NCBI RefSeq assembly: GCF_016918565.1
Contig: NZ_JAFFQD010000001.1
Coordinates: 1-64,000 of the forward strand
Reading direction: 5' to 3'
DNA length: 64,000 bases
Source of the DNA: Desulfogranum marinum
Lineage (GTDB): Bacteria > Desulfobacterota > Desulfobulbia > Desulfobulbales > Desulfobulbaceae
Both the position numbers and the translations under genes were made by a program. Below, piece after piece: positions 44,790-52,987 of this stretch. Positions within the stretch are counted from its first letter, which is position 1, and every line of letters begins with the position of its first letter. The notes below the pieces were generated by a model that worked only from the letters and a program-made list of their open reading frames with translations, ran no database searches and was not told the DNA's origin.

Positions 44790-45989
44790 ATGGACACCCT
44801 CTTTTCAGATAGAATTTCAGATGTTCCGCAATCGTTTATACGAGAAATACTCAAGGTAACCCTTGATGACTCTATTATTTCATTTGCAGGAGGGCTTCCC
44901 AACCGAAACCTGTTTCCGGTCAAAGAGCTGCAACAAGCCGCAGATTCGGTTTTCACAGAGGCAGGCCGCGAGGTACTGCAATATGCAAATTCGGAGGGGT
45001 ATCTGCCTCTACGACAATACATTTCAGAGAGATACCGCATAAAGCAACAGTTGGATATACCACCTGAAAACATCCTGATCACAACAGGCTCCCAGCAGGG
45101 GTTGGACCTGCTGGGCAAAATCTTTATCAACAATGGCGATGGGGTGGCAATTGAAGAACCTGGCTACTTGGGTGCTATCCAGGCATTTTCGATGTATCGT
45201 CCCCTTTTCAAAGGTATTCCTGTTACTGAAGAAGGTATGGATACCAAACGGCTAAAATCTGCTCTAGAAGAAAACAACATAAAACTCATCTATACGGTTC
45301 CCAACTTCCAAAACCCTGCCGGTATTTCCTATAGTAGTACCAACCGCGAGGAAGTAGCTCAAATTGTCAGCCAAACCCAAAGCACCCTGATCCAAGATGA
45401 TCCTTACGGTGATTTACGCTTTACCGGTCAAGCCAAACAAAATTTTCAATCGCTGATCCCTGATCAATGCGTTCTTCTAGGCTCTTTCTCAAAAACCATT
45501 GCCCCATCGTTACGCATTGGGTGGCTGGCGGCTAAGCCACAGCTCATGGAAAAGTTGCTTATAGCCAAACAGGCGTCTGATCTGCATACCGACTATTTGG
45601 CCCAAAGGATTTTGTATCAATTTTTAGCAGACAATGACCTTGACGCGCATATTCAAACAATTATTCGTGCATACGGGGAACAAAAGCAGACTATGGTGCA
45701 GAGCATCAAGCAATATTTTCCGCCTGATGTGCGCTTTACAAATCCTGAAGGCGGGATGTTTCTTTGGATCACCTTGCCCGAACAGTTGTCGGCAATGACC
45801 CTTTTCAAGACAGCCCTCAAAGAAAAAGTCGCCTTTGTGCCGGGCACACCTTTTTACGTGGACAGAGAAGATACAAACACATTGAGGCTAAATTTTTCCT
45901 GCATGGATAATGCGACCATAGAAACAGGTATTCAGCGACTGGGGGCAGCAATTCGCTCGCTGGCGAAAGAAAAAGACAACTCCATATGA
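44790..45989 (+). CDS. Class I/II aminotransferase, 2-aminoadipate/ARO8-like
   Basis: 399 residues from ATG 44790; no Shine-Dalgarno is visible, and an upstream start at 44745 is possible. It has the class I/II fold: SFAGGLPNRNLFP at the start, TTGSQQGLDLL, DDPYGDLRF, the PLP lysine in GSFSKTIAPSLRIGWL and LRLNFSC at the end. The N-terminus resembles LysN (2-aminoadipate transaminase) and MocR catalytic domains, but there is no helix-turn-helix. It follows leuD by 54 bp and may transaminate a branched-chain or dicarboxylic 2-oxoacid. The stop lies inside the long hairpin at 45978-46031. Confidence 0.88.
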   Translation: MDTLFSDRISDVPQSFIREILKVTLDDSIISFAGGLPNRNLFPVKELQQAADSVFTEAGREVLQYANSEGYLPLRQYISERYRIKQQLDIPPENILITTGSQQGLDLLGKIFINNGDGVAIEEPGYLGAIQAFSMYRPLFKGIPVTEEGMDTKRLKSALEENNIKLIYTVPNFQNPAGISYSSTNREEVAQIVSQTQSTLIQDDPYGDLRFTGQAKQNFQSLIPDQCVLLGSFSKTIAPSLRIGWLAAKPQLMEKLLIAKQASDLHTDYLAQRILYQFLADNDLDAHIQTIIRAYGEQKQTMVQSIKQYFPPDVRFTNPEGGMFLWITLPEQLSAMTLFKTALKEKVAFVPGTPFYVDREDTNTLRLNFSCMDNATIETGIQRLGAAIRSLAKEKDNSI

Positions 45990-46031
45990 TGGTTATTTTT
46001 GAACAAGAATAAATAACCATCATATGGAGTT
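45978..46031. terminator. Long perfect hairpin at the end of the aminotransferase gene
   Basis: 21-bp perfect stem (45978-45998 with 46011-46031; starts AACTCCATATGATGG) and 12-base loop. It includes the aminotransferase stop codon. No T-run follows, so it may be a mobile palindrome or an RNA-stability hairpin. A third fragment, ATATGGAGTTAA, lies at 46053-46064. Confidence 0.7.
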
Positions 46032-46073
46032 AAAAAGGACGAACTTCCTGATATGGAGTTAACTTAGATCAAA

Positions 46074-47018
46074 CTAGAGCGACACTTCGCCCAGCGACTT
46101 TATAAGTTTTTCCTGCTCCTCGTTGAGTTCTTTTGGTATCTGAATCGCTATTTTCACAAGTAAATCTCCGCGATTTCCCCCTGGCCCACAGGGCAGCCCA
46201 TACCCCTTGATACGCAACTTTGCTTCCTGCTGCACCCCTGCAGGCACTTTTACATTAAACTTTTTCCCTTCCAAAGACTCAACAGTCACCTTTGTTCCCA
46301 GACATGCCTGACTGAAAGGAATGCGCTCTTCCAGCACAAGATCTTCCCCGCTCCGTTTGAAACGCTCATGGGATTCTACATTCACTTTCAGATACAAGTC
46401 ACCAGCCGGACCGCCTGAAGAAGACGGGCTCCCTTTCCCGGTCAAACGCAGCCTTTTGCCGGCCTCAATTCCCTGGGGGACTTTCACCGTCACACTGCGA
46501 GGTCGTCCATTATTGCGCAGGCTGATTACCTTTTCTGCCCCATTGAGAACGTCTTCCAGGGAAATGGTCAATTCAAAGGTAAGATCTTGGCCTTTGGTTT
46601 GCTGCGTATGCGTTGCACAACCACCACCACCGCATCCGCCACGTCCACTTGAATGGCTAAAAAAAGACTCGAAAGGAGTCCCTCCTCGGCGAGTTCCCTG
46701 GAACCCTGAACCGGTTCTAAAAGAGGCGCCTCCAAAACCGAATTGGCCGAGAATATCATTGAGATCAAAGCCTCTGAAAATATCTTCCTGGGAAAAACGC
46801 TGTTGAAAACCTGTCGAGCCGAACGTGTCGTACTGTTTCCTTTTTTCAGAATCTGAAAGAACCGCGTACGCTTCACTGATCTCCTTAAACTTCTTCTCCG
46901 CCTCTGCATTATCCGGATTTTTGTCCGGATGATATTTCAAGGCAAGTTTTCTGTAGGCTTTCTTAATTTCATCGGCAGTGGCTGTTTTAGCTACTCCCAA
47001 GATCGTATAATACTCCAT
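46074..47018 (-). CDS. CbpA-type DnaJ co-chaperone without zinc finger
   Basis: 314 residues. J domain (1-70) with HPD at 30-32, a Gly/Phe-rich linker (about 75-135), then two DnaJ C-terminal domains (about 140-310, [21 protein letters not shown]). The four zinc-finger repeats of DnaJ are absent, so it is a type II J protein that works with DnaK. A Gly/Cys-rich stretch ([12 protein letters not shown], about 129-140) is unusual for CbpA and may bind a metal. It converges on the aminotransferase across the hairpin. Confidence 0.92.
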   Translation of the reverse strand: MEYYTILGVAKTATADEIKKAYRKLALKYHPDKNPDNAEAEKKFKEISEAYAVLSDSEKRKQYDTFGSTGFQQRFSQEDIFRGFDLNDILGQFGFGGASFRTGSGFQGTRRGGTPFESFFSHSSGRGGCGGGGCATHTQQTKGQDLTFELTISLEDVLNGAEKVISLRNNGRPRSVTVKVPQGIEAGKRLRLTGKGSPSSSGGPAGDLYLKVNVESHERFKRSGEDLVLEERIPFSQACLGTKVTVESLEGKKFNVKVPAGVQQEAKLRIKGYGLPCGPGGNRGDLLVKIAIQIPKELNEEQEKLIKSLGEVSL

Positions 47019-47121
47019 TTTGTTTATCGACGTCGCTATAAAGTTGTAGAATGCGGGTTTTAACGCCGCCCTGAATTTTGTGGTTACAATATAAGCCCGA
47101 TGTTACAATTGTCTATCAAAC

Positions 47122-48375
47122 TCAATTGTAGTTTGCTTTATTTATCCACTGTCCCTGCGAAAAGAGCCCTTCCTCTAAATGACCGGTTTTCAATCGATCC
47201 AAAATTGAAGCACGATTGTTTTCAGGTTGATTAAGAAAAATAACATAGGGATGACCATCTGGAAAATACCCCGCATAATTATAGACGCCCTGCAAGGTGC
47301 CCGTTTTGGCGAGTACCCCCCTATATTTCCTGAGCAGTAACTTATGCGGTGTGAAAACTTTCAAAATTTTCAACATGCTTCGAACCGACATCCTGTTTTG
47401 CCGTGATAAACCGGCTCCATCAACGACAGCGGCGGCATCAGACATATCACCTCCTAACGCCTCATGCAATACCTGCTGTATGGCAGTGGCAGATTTTTCC
47501 CACGTTGCCGGATACCCAAACCGCTTAGCACCACAGGCAAGAAAAAGCTGGTTTGCTATAAAATTAGAGGAATAATAAAGCATATTCTTCACAACCTCTT
47601 CAAGCGTCCTTGGGTTTTTGTAAATAAATATGCACTGTGCTGTAGTGGGAACCGACCTTACTCCTGTTTCGCCTGAAACAAGGATTCCGACCTCCTTAAA
47701 GAGAGCGAGAAAAAGTTCGCTGGTATAACGCGCTGCAGCTGTTTGCGGCCGACACCCACCAACACAGATATTCACTCGGTGAATTCCCGGCTTTCTCCCT
47801 TTGCCGACCTCTTTCATAAAGGGCAACCATGGGGTCTGGGGCTCACTTGAAAGCACACGTCTTCGACTATCGACCCGAACAGGCAGACTGTTAAAATTGA
47901 CCGAAGTGGCTGCAACAGGCGCGTCATAGGCGTTACTACTATTACTGCTTCCTGGTGGTACACCATCAAGCGCATACACTGAATTATCAATAAAAATCCC
48001 TTTGATATGTCCCACCTGCTGCGTTTTCAATTGAGTGACAATACGACGCACGTCTTCAGACAAGAGCAGCGGATCACCATAGCCCTTGATGTACAAGATC
48101 TGCTTGTCATCCAGATAAAATTCAGTGGTAAACCGATACGCTGGGCCAAGAATCCGGAGGGCTGAAAGAGCAGTAACAATCTTAACAACGCTGGCAGGAA
48201 TGTAGGCGGTATCGAGATTGCAACCATCTACGACATTCCCGAAACTGTCGGCAATGCCATAACCACCGCTTTTAATAAACGTAGAATAATCCCGGCAGGC
48301 TGCATGTACAGCCCGCAGAGGGAAACAGGAAGCGATAAAAAAAAAGACAGGCAATATTAAAAATTTCCGCACCAC
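47122..48375 (-). CDS. dacB: D-alanyl-D-alanine carboxypeptidase/endopeptidase, PBP4 type (S13)
   Basis: 417 residues, a little shorter than E. coli PBP4 (477). Signal peptide about 1-26. Active-site motifs: S62-V-V-K65 (SxxK), SSN in YYSSNFIANQ, and KTGTL near the C-terminus. It trims or opens peptide cross-links in the periplasm. The shortening sits in the inserted domain between the first two motifs. It lies 150 bp after the TIGR03960-type gene on the same strand. Confidence 0.9.
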   Translation of the reverse strand: MVRKFLILPVFFFIASCFPLRAVHAACRDYSTFIKSGGYGIADSFGNVVDGCNLDTAYIPASVVKIVTALSALRILGPAYRFTTEFYLDDKQILYIKGYGDPLLLSEDVRRIVTQLKTQQVGHIKGIFIDNSVYALDGVPPGSSNSSNAYDAPVAATSVNFNSLPVRVDSRRRVLSSEPQTPWLPFMKEVGKGRKPGIHRVNICVGGCRPQTAAARYTSELFLALFKEVGILVSGETGVRSVPTTAQCIFIYKNPRTLEEVVKNMLYYSSNFIANQLFLACGAKRFGYPATWEKSATAIQQVLHEALGGDMSDAAAVVDGAGLSRQNRMSVRSMLKILKVFTPHKLLLRKYRGVLAKTGTLQGVYNYAGYFPDGHPYVIFLNQPENNRASILDRLKTGHLEEGLFSQGQWINKANYN

Positions 48376-48525
48376 TTCCGCTTCTCCTTTTCATCCCTAT
48401 TGCTCATGAACTTTGTTTCAATTTACCCATCTGCACACAAGTTCGTCTTGTGGAACAACACCAGCTGCAGGTACAATTTTCCTCCATGTTCACCAAACGG
48501 AAATTGGCTATGCAAACAGTACCCT

Positions 48526-51069
48526 TTAAGCAGGTGTTTCTATTTCACGAATCTCAACTTTTTGAATTCTAACAAGAAGTGCCTGTTCTGGTGACAGGTT
48601 CAATCCATGTTCAAGTACTTCCCGTGGGTTTGTTCCTGCCTGACCGTGATAGTGAAGGAGTTCTACAAAAAGATCATGCCCCTGAGCCTCCATTGAAGCC
48701 ACCAATGGCCGTAGATCAAGTTGCCGTCTTTTTTTCTTTCGTATTCGTTCTATGACCAGCTGGTCAAGAGCGTTAAAAGCAATCACCTGTTGCTGAATTT
48801 CATTTTCTGAAAACTCATCCAAAGTAACCTTGTACATGGCACAATAGCTGGCTTGGCGAACTTTCTTTTCCAATGTAATGTCAGTCACGGTTATAGTGGC
48901 CGGCAACTGTGCATCAAGGTTCGTTATTGTCTGGGCAAGAGAAGAAAGAGGCTTTCCAAGCTCAACATAAAAGTATTCAGCCCGACTTTCGATGCCCACC
49001 GGTAATGCCTGGCTAAAAGAAACCTTAGGCGACGGATTGTACCCCTGAGAAAAAAGGACAGGCAGACCGGCACGGTGTAGAGCGCGGAAAATCAGCTGCA
49101 AAATTTCCAGGTGCCCGTAGAATCGACTGTCACCCATACGAGAATACGACACTCTATATACAAAAGCCGTCCTTTCAGGTTTAACGATTTTTTCCCTGTT
49201 CAATGGAGCCGGAGGTAAAGAAGCCTCTTTTTTCTCATTTACCCTGGGCTTAATTGTCTCGAAATCGCAGATTCCGCACTGCTGACACCCTCCATTTCGA
49301 CAATCTTCGGTGTAGAGTTGTTTTTTGGCATCAGCCAGCTCCTGCTCTAAAAACTGACGGTCTACCCCACTGTGCAGATGATCCCATGGTAGTATTTCGT
49401 CAAGGGTACGTTCACGAAGATAGGTATCCATTTCAATACCACACTCATCTGCTGCAACTTGCCACTGGTTAAGGTTAAAATGTTCCGACCATCCATCTAG
49501 ACGTGCTCCTTTCTGCCAGGCTGTGAGAATCAGGTCAGCCAACCGTCTATCACCCCTGGAAAAAACGCCTTCCAGATACGATTGTTCAGGTTCATGCCAC
49601 TTCAGGGCAAACCCCTTTCGAGGCAATATTTGTTTCAAACGATTTATTTTAGCCCGGGACTGCTCACGGGAAATTTGCGGTTCCCATTGGAAAGGAGTAT
49701 GCGGTTTTGGAACAAAGGTGCCGATGCTGACATTTATTTTCACCTTCCCTCCTCGCCCTTGTCCAGCCTCCAGCTTGGCCTTTCGGGCCAGCTCTACAAT
49801 GGCCTCCACATCCTCATCAGTTTCCGTCGGCAAACCAATCATGAAATAAAACTTGATCAAATTCCAGCCAAGAGCAAAGGCATCTTGACAGGTGTCCATC
49901 AGATCTTTCTCAAAAATACCTTTATTAATAACCTCTCGCAAACGATCGGTCCCAGCTTCAGGAGCGACGGTAAAACCAGTTTTCCGGACTCTCTTTATTT
50001 GATCCATGACCACCGGAGTCAGCGTGCCGACACGCATGGACGGCATGGAAACCGATACATATTCATCGGCAAAGCGATCCATCAGCTTGGTCATCAATGT
50101 ATCCAGGCACGAATAATCTCCAGTTGATAAAGAAAGCAATGCAAGCTCATCAAACCCGCTGTTGGTAATACCGGCCTCAGCCAGTTCCATGATATCGTCT
50201 ACTGATCGTTCCCGTACCGGCCGGTAGGTCATCCCGGCTTGGCAAAAGCGGCAGCCACGAGTACACCCTCGCGCAATTTCAATGCCTAACCTGTCATGTA
50301 TAGGCTTAACAATCGGTACCAGGGGCTTGCTCACCAAAGCCGGTGATTGCATTTCAGGCAGTACTCGCCTCATGACTGATGTATACTCGGGCAATAAGGG
50401 TTCCACACTAGTGATTCGAGAACCATTGTACTGGGGCTGAAAAAAAGAAGGTACATACACCCCGGTAAGGGTACTGAGCTGCTTGAGTATTTCTTCACGT
50501 GACTGTCCCTGCTGCTTAAACTGCAGAAACTGCTCAGTCAGCTCCTCAACAATTTCCTCACCGTCACCAAGTACAATGGCATCGAAAAAATCAGCAACCG
50601 GCTCAGGGTTAAAAGCTGCCGCACCGCCGCCTAGAATGATAGGATGCTGCTCGTTACGATCCTTTGCATGTATGGGTATAAAGGCCAGGTCAAGCACAGT
50701 GAGAATATTGGTAAAACAAAGCTCATAGGGCAGCGTGATCCCCAGAATATCATAATCCGCCAATGGTCTGCGCTGCTCTAAGGAAAAGAGAGGCTGCCGG
50801 CGAGCTTTTAACGCTGCTTCCATATCAACATCCGGAGTGAAGCACCGATGGGCAAGCGCATCGCTACGCTGATTGAGGATATGGTAAAGAATCTGTAGTC
50901 CCTGGTGAGACATGCCTATTTCGTAGAGATCTGGAAAAATTAAACAAAAATGTACCTGCTCTTCTTCCCAGGTCTTGTCTACTACGTTAAGTTCCCCACC
51001 AATATATCGTCCCGGTTTGCGAACTAAAGGGAGGATCTGCTCTATGTTAACCTGTTTATTCATTGACAT
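48526..51069 (-). CDS. TIGR03960-type B12-binding/radical SAM protein with C-terminal DUF2344
   Basis: 847 residues. An N-terminal B12-binding-like fold (about 20-240, HPIILGGGAAAFNPEPVADFF) is followed by a radical SAM core with C269, C273 and C276, and a C-terminal DUF2344 (TIGR03936, about 630-847, YRVSYSRMGDSRFYGHLEI). A Cys cluster CRNGGCQQCGICDF joins them. TIGR03960 proteins are widespread in anaerobes, often next to rne/rng and rplU; the reaction is unknown. Here the next gene is dacB, and no ribonuclease G gene is visible. Confidence 0.9.
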   Translation of the reverse strand: MSMNKQVNIEQILPLVRKPGRYIGGELNVVDKTWEEEQVHFCLIFPDLYEIGMSHQGLQILYHILNQRSDALAHRCFTPDVDMEAALKARRQPLFSLEQRRPLADYDILGITLPYELCFTNILTVLDLAFIPIHAKDRNEQHPIILGGGAAAFNPEPVADFFDAIVLGDGEEIVEELTEQFLQFKQQGQSREEILKQLSTLTGVYVPSFFQPQYNGSRITSVEPLLPEYTSVMRRVLPEMQSPALVSKPLVPIVKPIHDRLGIEIARGCTRGCRFCQAGMTYRPVRERSVDDIMELAEAGITNSGFDELALLSLSTGDYSCLDTLMTKLMDRFADEYVSVSMPSMRVGTLTPVVMDQIKRVRKTGFTVAPEAGTDRLREVINKGIFEKDLMDTCQDAFALGWNLIKFYFMIGLPTETDEDVEAIVELARKAKLEAGQGRGGKVKINVSIGTFVPKPHTPFQWEPQISREQSRAKINRLKQILPRKGFALKWHEPEQSYLEGVFSRGDRRLADLILTAWQKGARLDGWSEHFNLNQWQVAADECGIEMDTYLRERTLDEILPWDHLHSGVDRQFLEQELADAKKQLYTEDCRNGGCQQCGICDFETIKPRVNEKKEASLPPAPLNREKIVKPERTAFVYRVSYSRMGDSRFYGHLEILQLIFRALHRAGLPVLFSQGYNPSPKVSFSQALPVGIESRAEYFYVELGKPLSSLAQTITNLDAQLPATITVTDITLEKKVRQASYCAMYKVTLDEFSENEIQQQVIAFNALDQLVIERIRKKKRRQLDLRPLVASMEAQGHDLFVELLHYHGQAGTNPREVLEHGLNLSPEQALLVRIQKVEIREIETPA

Positions 51070-51185
51070 TATAGATAATTTAGGCTGTAATTCTCGTAGT
51101 CTCTACCGCAGGCGGTAAAGACAGTAAATGATTTAATACTACTTAATTAATATGCATTACAGTATGGCGTAATCACGCAATCACC

Positions 51186-52157
51186 ATGAAAAAAATACAA
51201 ATCTTTATTGCGTTTTCCTGTTGTTTGCTGTTTGCAGCATCCTGGTCAGCAGCTGTCGACCACAAACAATTGCTCAACAGCATTGAATATTTAGACCTCT
51301 CCTCGAATGCGGATCAAGTCACTTTTAAACTCAACGGTTCCTATAGCCCAAAAGCCTTTACTTTAAAAGGTGAAAGACCTCGAATGGTCTTTGATTTTCA
51401 GGATGTTCAAATCACCGGTAATATCAAAAACAGCATGCCGACCAACGGCCCCATTATTAAACAGATTCGTGTGGGCCTGCACAAAGGTGAGCCCCCAAAA
51501 ACACGCGTTGTCTTTGATTTAGCCACCACAAAAGAAATATTCGTTGATCAACATTTTAACGATACAAGCTCAACGTTAACCGTTACGCTGTCAACCTTGG
51601 AATTTCCATCCACCGATTCTACGCAAGCACCAGAGCCTGGACAGGGTGTAAAAGTTGAAAAGGTTCTTCCTCCCGCAGCTCCAGTTCCCGCGAAAAATAT
51701 GCTGCAGGCAGAAACGGTTCCGTCCAGTACCTCCACGCAAGAAAAAATCACCTCACCGCATAACCAGAACAGCAGCCCCGATTCCGGTCAGGCTGCGAAT
51801 GCGCCCTTGCTGCGAGACGTTTCCTTTGACAATTCTTCCAACAAAGGCGAGATGGTGCTTTTTAAGCTCAATGGATTTTACCCGCCAATTGTACACGGCG
51901 TAGAAGTGGGACTTCCCAGAGCGGTATGTGACTTTCAAAATACAGTGCTTGCTGAAAGCGTTAAAAGTATAGAAAAAGCCAATGGCAAATATGTGAAATC
52001 AATCAGAGTAGGTAAACATAAAAATCCTGATAAAATCAGGGTCGTTCTCGATCTCGAGCCCAACAACAATTATGATCTACAACAGGTCTTTTTCAGGGAA
52101 GACAATCTCTTTGTGATCATCGTCAACACCATAGCATCTGCGCCCTTAAAACAATAA
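51186..52157 (+). CDS. Periplasmic protein with two AMIN domains
   Basis: 323 residues. Signal peptide about 1-24, then an AMIN domain (about 30-140, VTFKLNGSYSPKAFTLKGERPR...IRVGLHKGEPPKTRVVFDL), a Pro/Ser/Thr-rich linker (about 140-210), and a second AMIN domain (about 213-320, MVLFKLNGFYPP...IRVGKHKNPDKIRVVLDLEP). AMIN domains bind peptidoglycan or pilus components (AmiC, PilQ). There is no amidase or secretin domain, so it is a stand-alone targeting protein. It diverges from the TIGR03960-type gene over 116 bp. Confidence 0.88.
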   Translation: MKKIQIFIAFSCCLLFAASWSAAVDHKQLLNSIEYLDLSSNADQVTFKLNGSYSPKAFTLKGERPRMVFDFQDVQITGNIKNSMPTNGPIIKQIRVGLHKGEPPKTRVVFDLATTKEIFVDQHFNDTSSTLTVTLSTLEFPSTDSTQAPEPGQGVKVEKVLPPAAPVPAKNMLQAETVPSSTSTQEKITSPHNQNSSPDSGQAANAPLLRDVSFDNSSNKGEMVLFKLNGFYPPIVHGVEVGLPRAVCDFQNTVLAESVKSIEKANGKYVKSIRVGKHKNPDKIRVVLDLEPNNNYDLQQVFFREDNLFVIIVNTIASAPLKQ

Positions 52158-52165
52158 AGGCTCTT

Positions 52166-52987
52166 TTAAGGCAAAATGTCCACGGTAAAGTGGCTGGGTA
52201 TGGAGAGATCAAAGGCTCCAGCGGGGAGTGGCGCAACAGATGCAACCTGCTGAACCTCCAGCCTGAATTTTCCCCTGACAGACTCTCCGCTAATATCAAT
52301 TTGTCTCGGCCAGTGTGCGGTTCCAGAGGCAACCGGCAAATAGTCACTGTATAATATATCGATTGCAGGTCTACTTTCACTGTCAAGCATCAGGCGTCGT
52401 TTAAGAAATCCGTCATTTTGATCAAGCAGTAAGCGCTGCTCGCTCGCCCCCGAAGCTTCACTAACGCCATACCAGACTTCTTGACTGTGTTCAGCCCTGC
52501 CGCTTCCGGTAAAAAGACGATTCTCTGCCCCGGAAAGAAAACCGCCAAGCAGATAAAAAAGGTCCTTTGGCTCTATCAGCACCGGAATATATTGATGCCA
52601 GGTCTCTGATGCTACCTCACCTTTATATGCTCTGCCCGTGTGACTATCTACGATGGTGAACGTTTTGTTATCAGCAACAATGATTAATAACGCGCGCCCC
52701 AAGGGATCTAATGCGGTCAAACGAATGGAAGCAGGTCGCTGGAGCTGCAACACTCCATCAATACTCCCTTTACTGCCAAAGACATCCCAACTCAGATGCA
52801 CATCGGCATCCAATGCCTCCGGAAGCGGTTGTTCCAGATATCTAAGCAATACTTCTTCCGCAGCCGCTCGCTGATCGCCCGGCAATGGCCGCAACGGGAG
52901 CACCTTTGCGCTGCAGCCATAAAAAAGAAAGACGCATAGCGATAGCAGCAGCAATCCGCTCCCTTGACTCCATCGCAACAGGTTCAA
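52166..52987 (-). CDS. Lipoprotein, DUF4292/LolB-like
   Basis: 273 residues. A lipobox after a hydrophobic stretch (LCVFLFYGC, Cys about 25) predicts a lipid anchor. The rest looks like the beta-sheet fold of DUF4292/LolB (LDADVHLSWDVFGSKGSIDGVLQLQRPASIRLTALDPLGRALLIIVAD). It may carry or sense lipids or lipoproteins in the outer membrane. Its start overlaps the TPR lipoprotein stop by 4 bp, so the two are coupled. Confidence 0.75.
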   Translation of the reverse strand: MNLLRWSQGSGLLLLSLCVFLFYGCSAKVLPLRPLPGDQRAAAEEVLLRYLEQPLPEALDADVHLSWDVFGSKGSIDGVLQLQRPASIRLTALDPLGRALLIIVADNKTFTIVDSHTGRAYKGEVASETWHQYIPVLIEPKDLFYLLGGFLSGAENRLFTGSGRAEHSQEVWYGVSEASGASEQRLLLDQNDGFLKRRLMLDSESRPAIDILYSDYLPVASGTAHWPRQIDISGESVRGKFRLEVQQVASVAPLPAGAFDLSIPSHFTVDILP

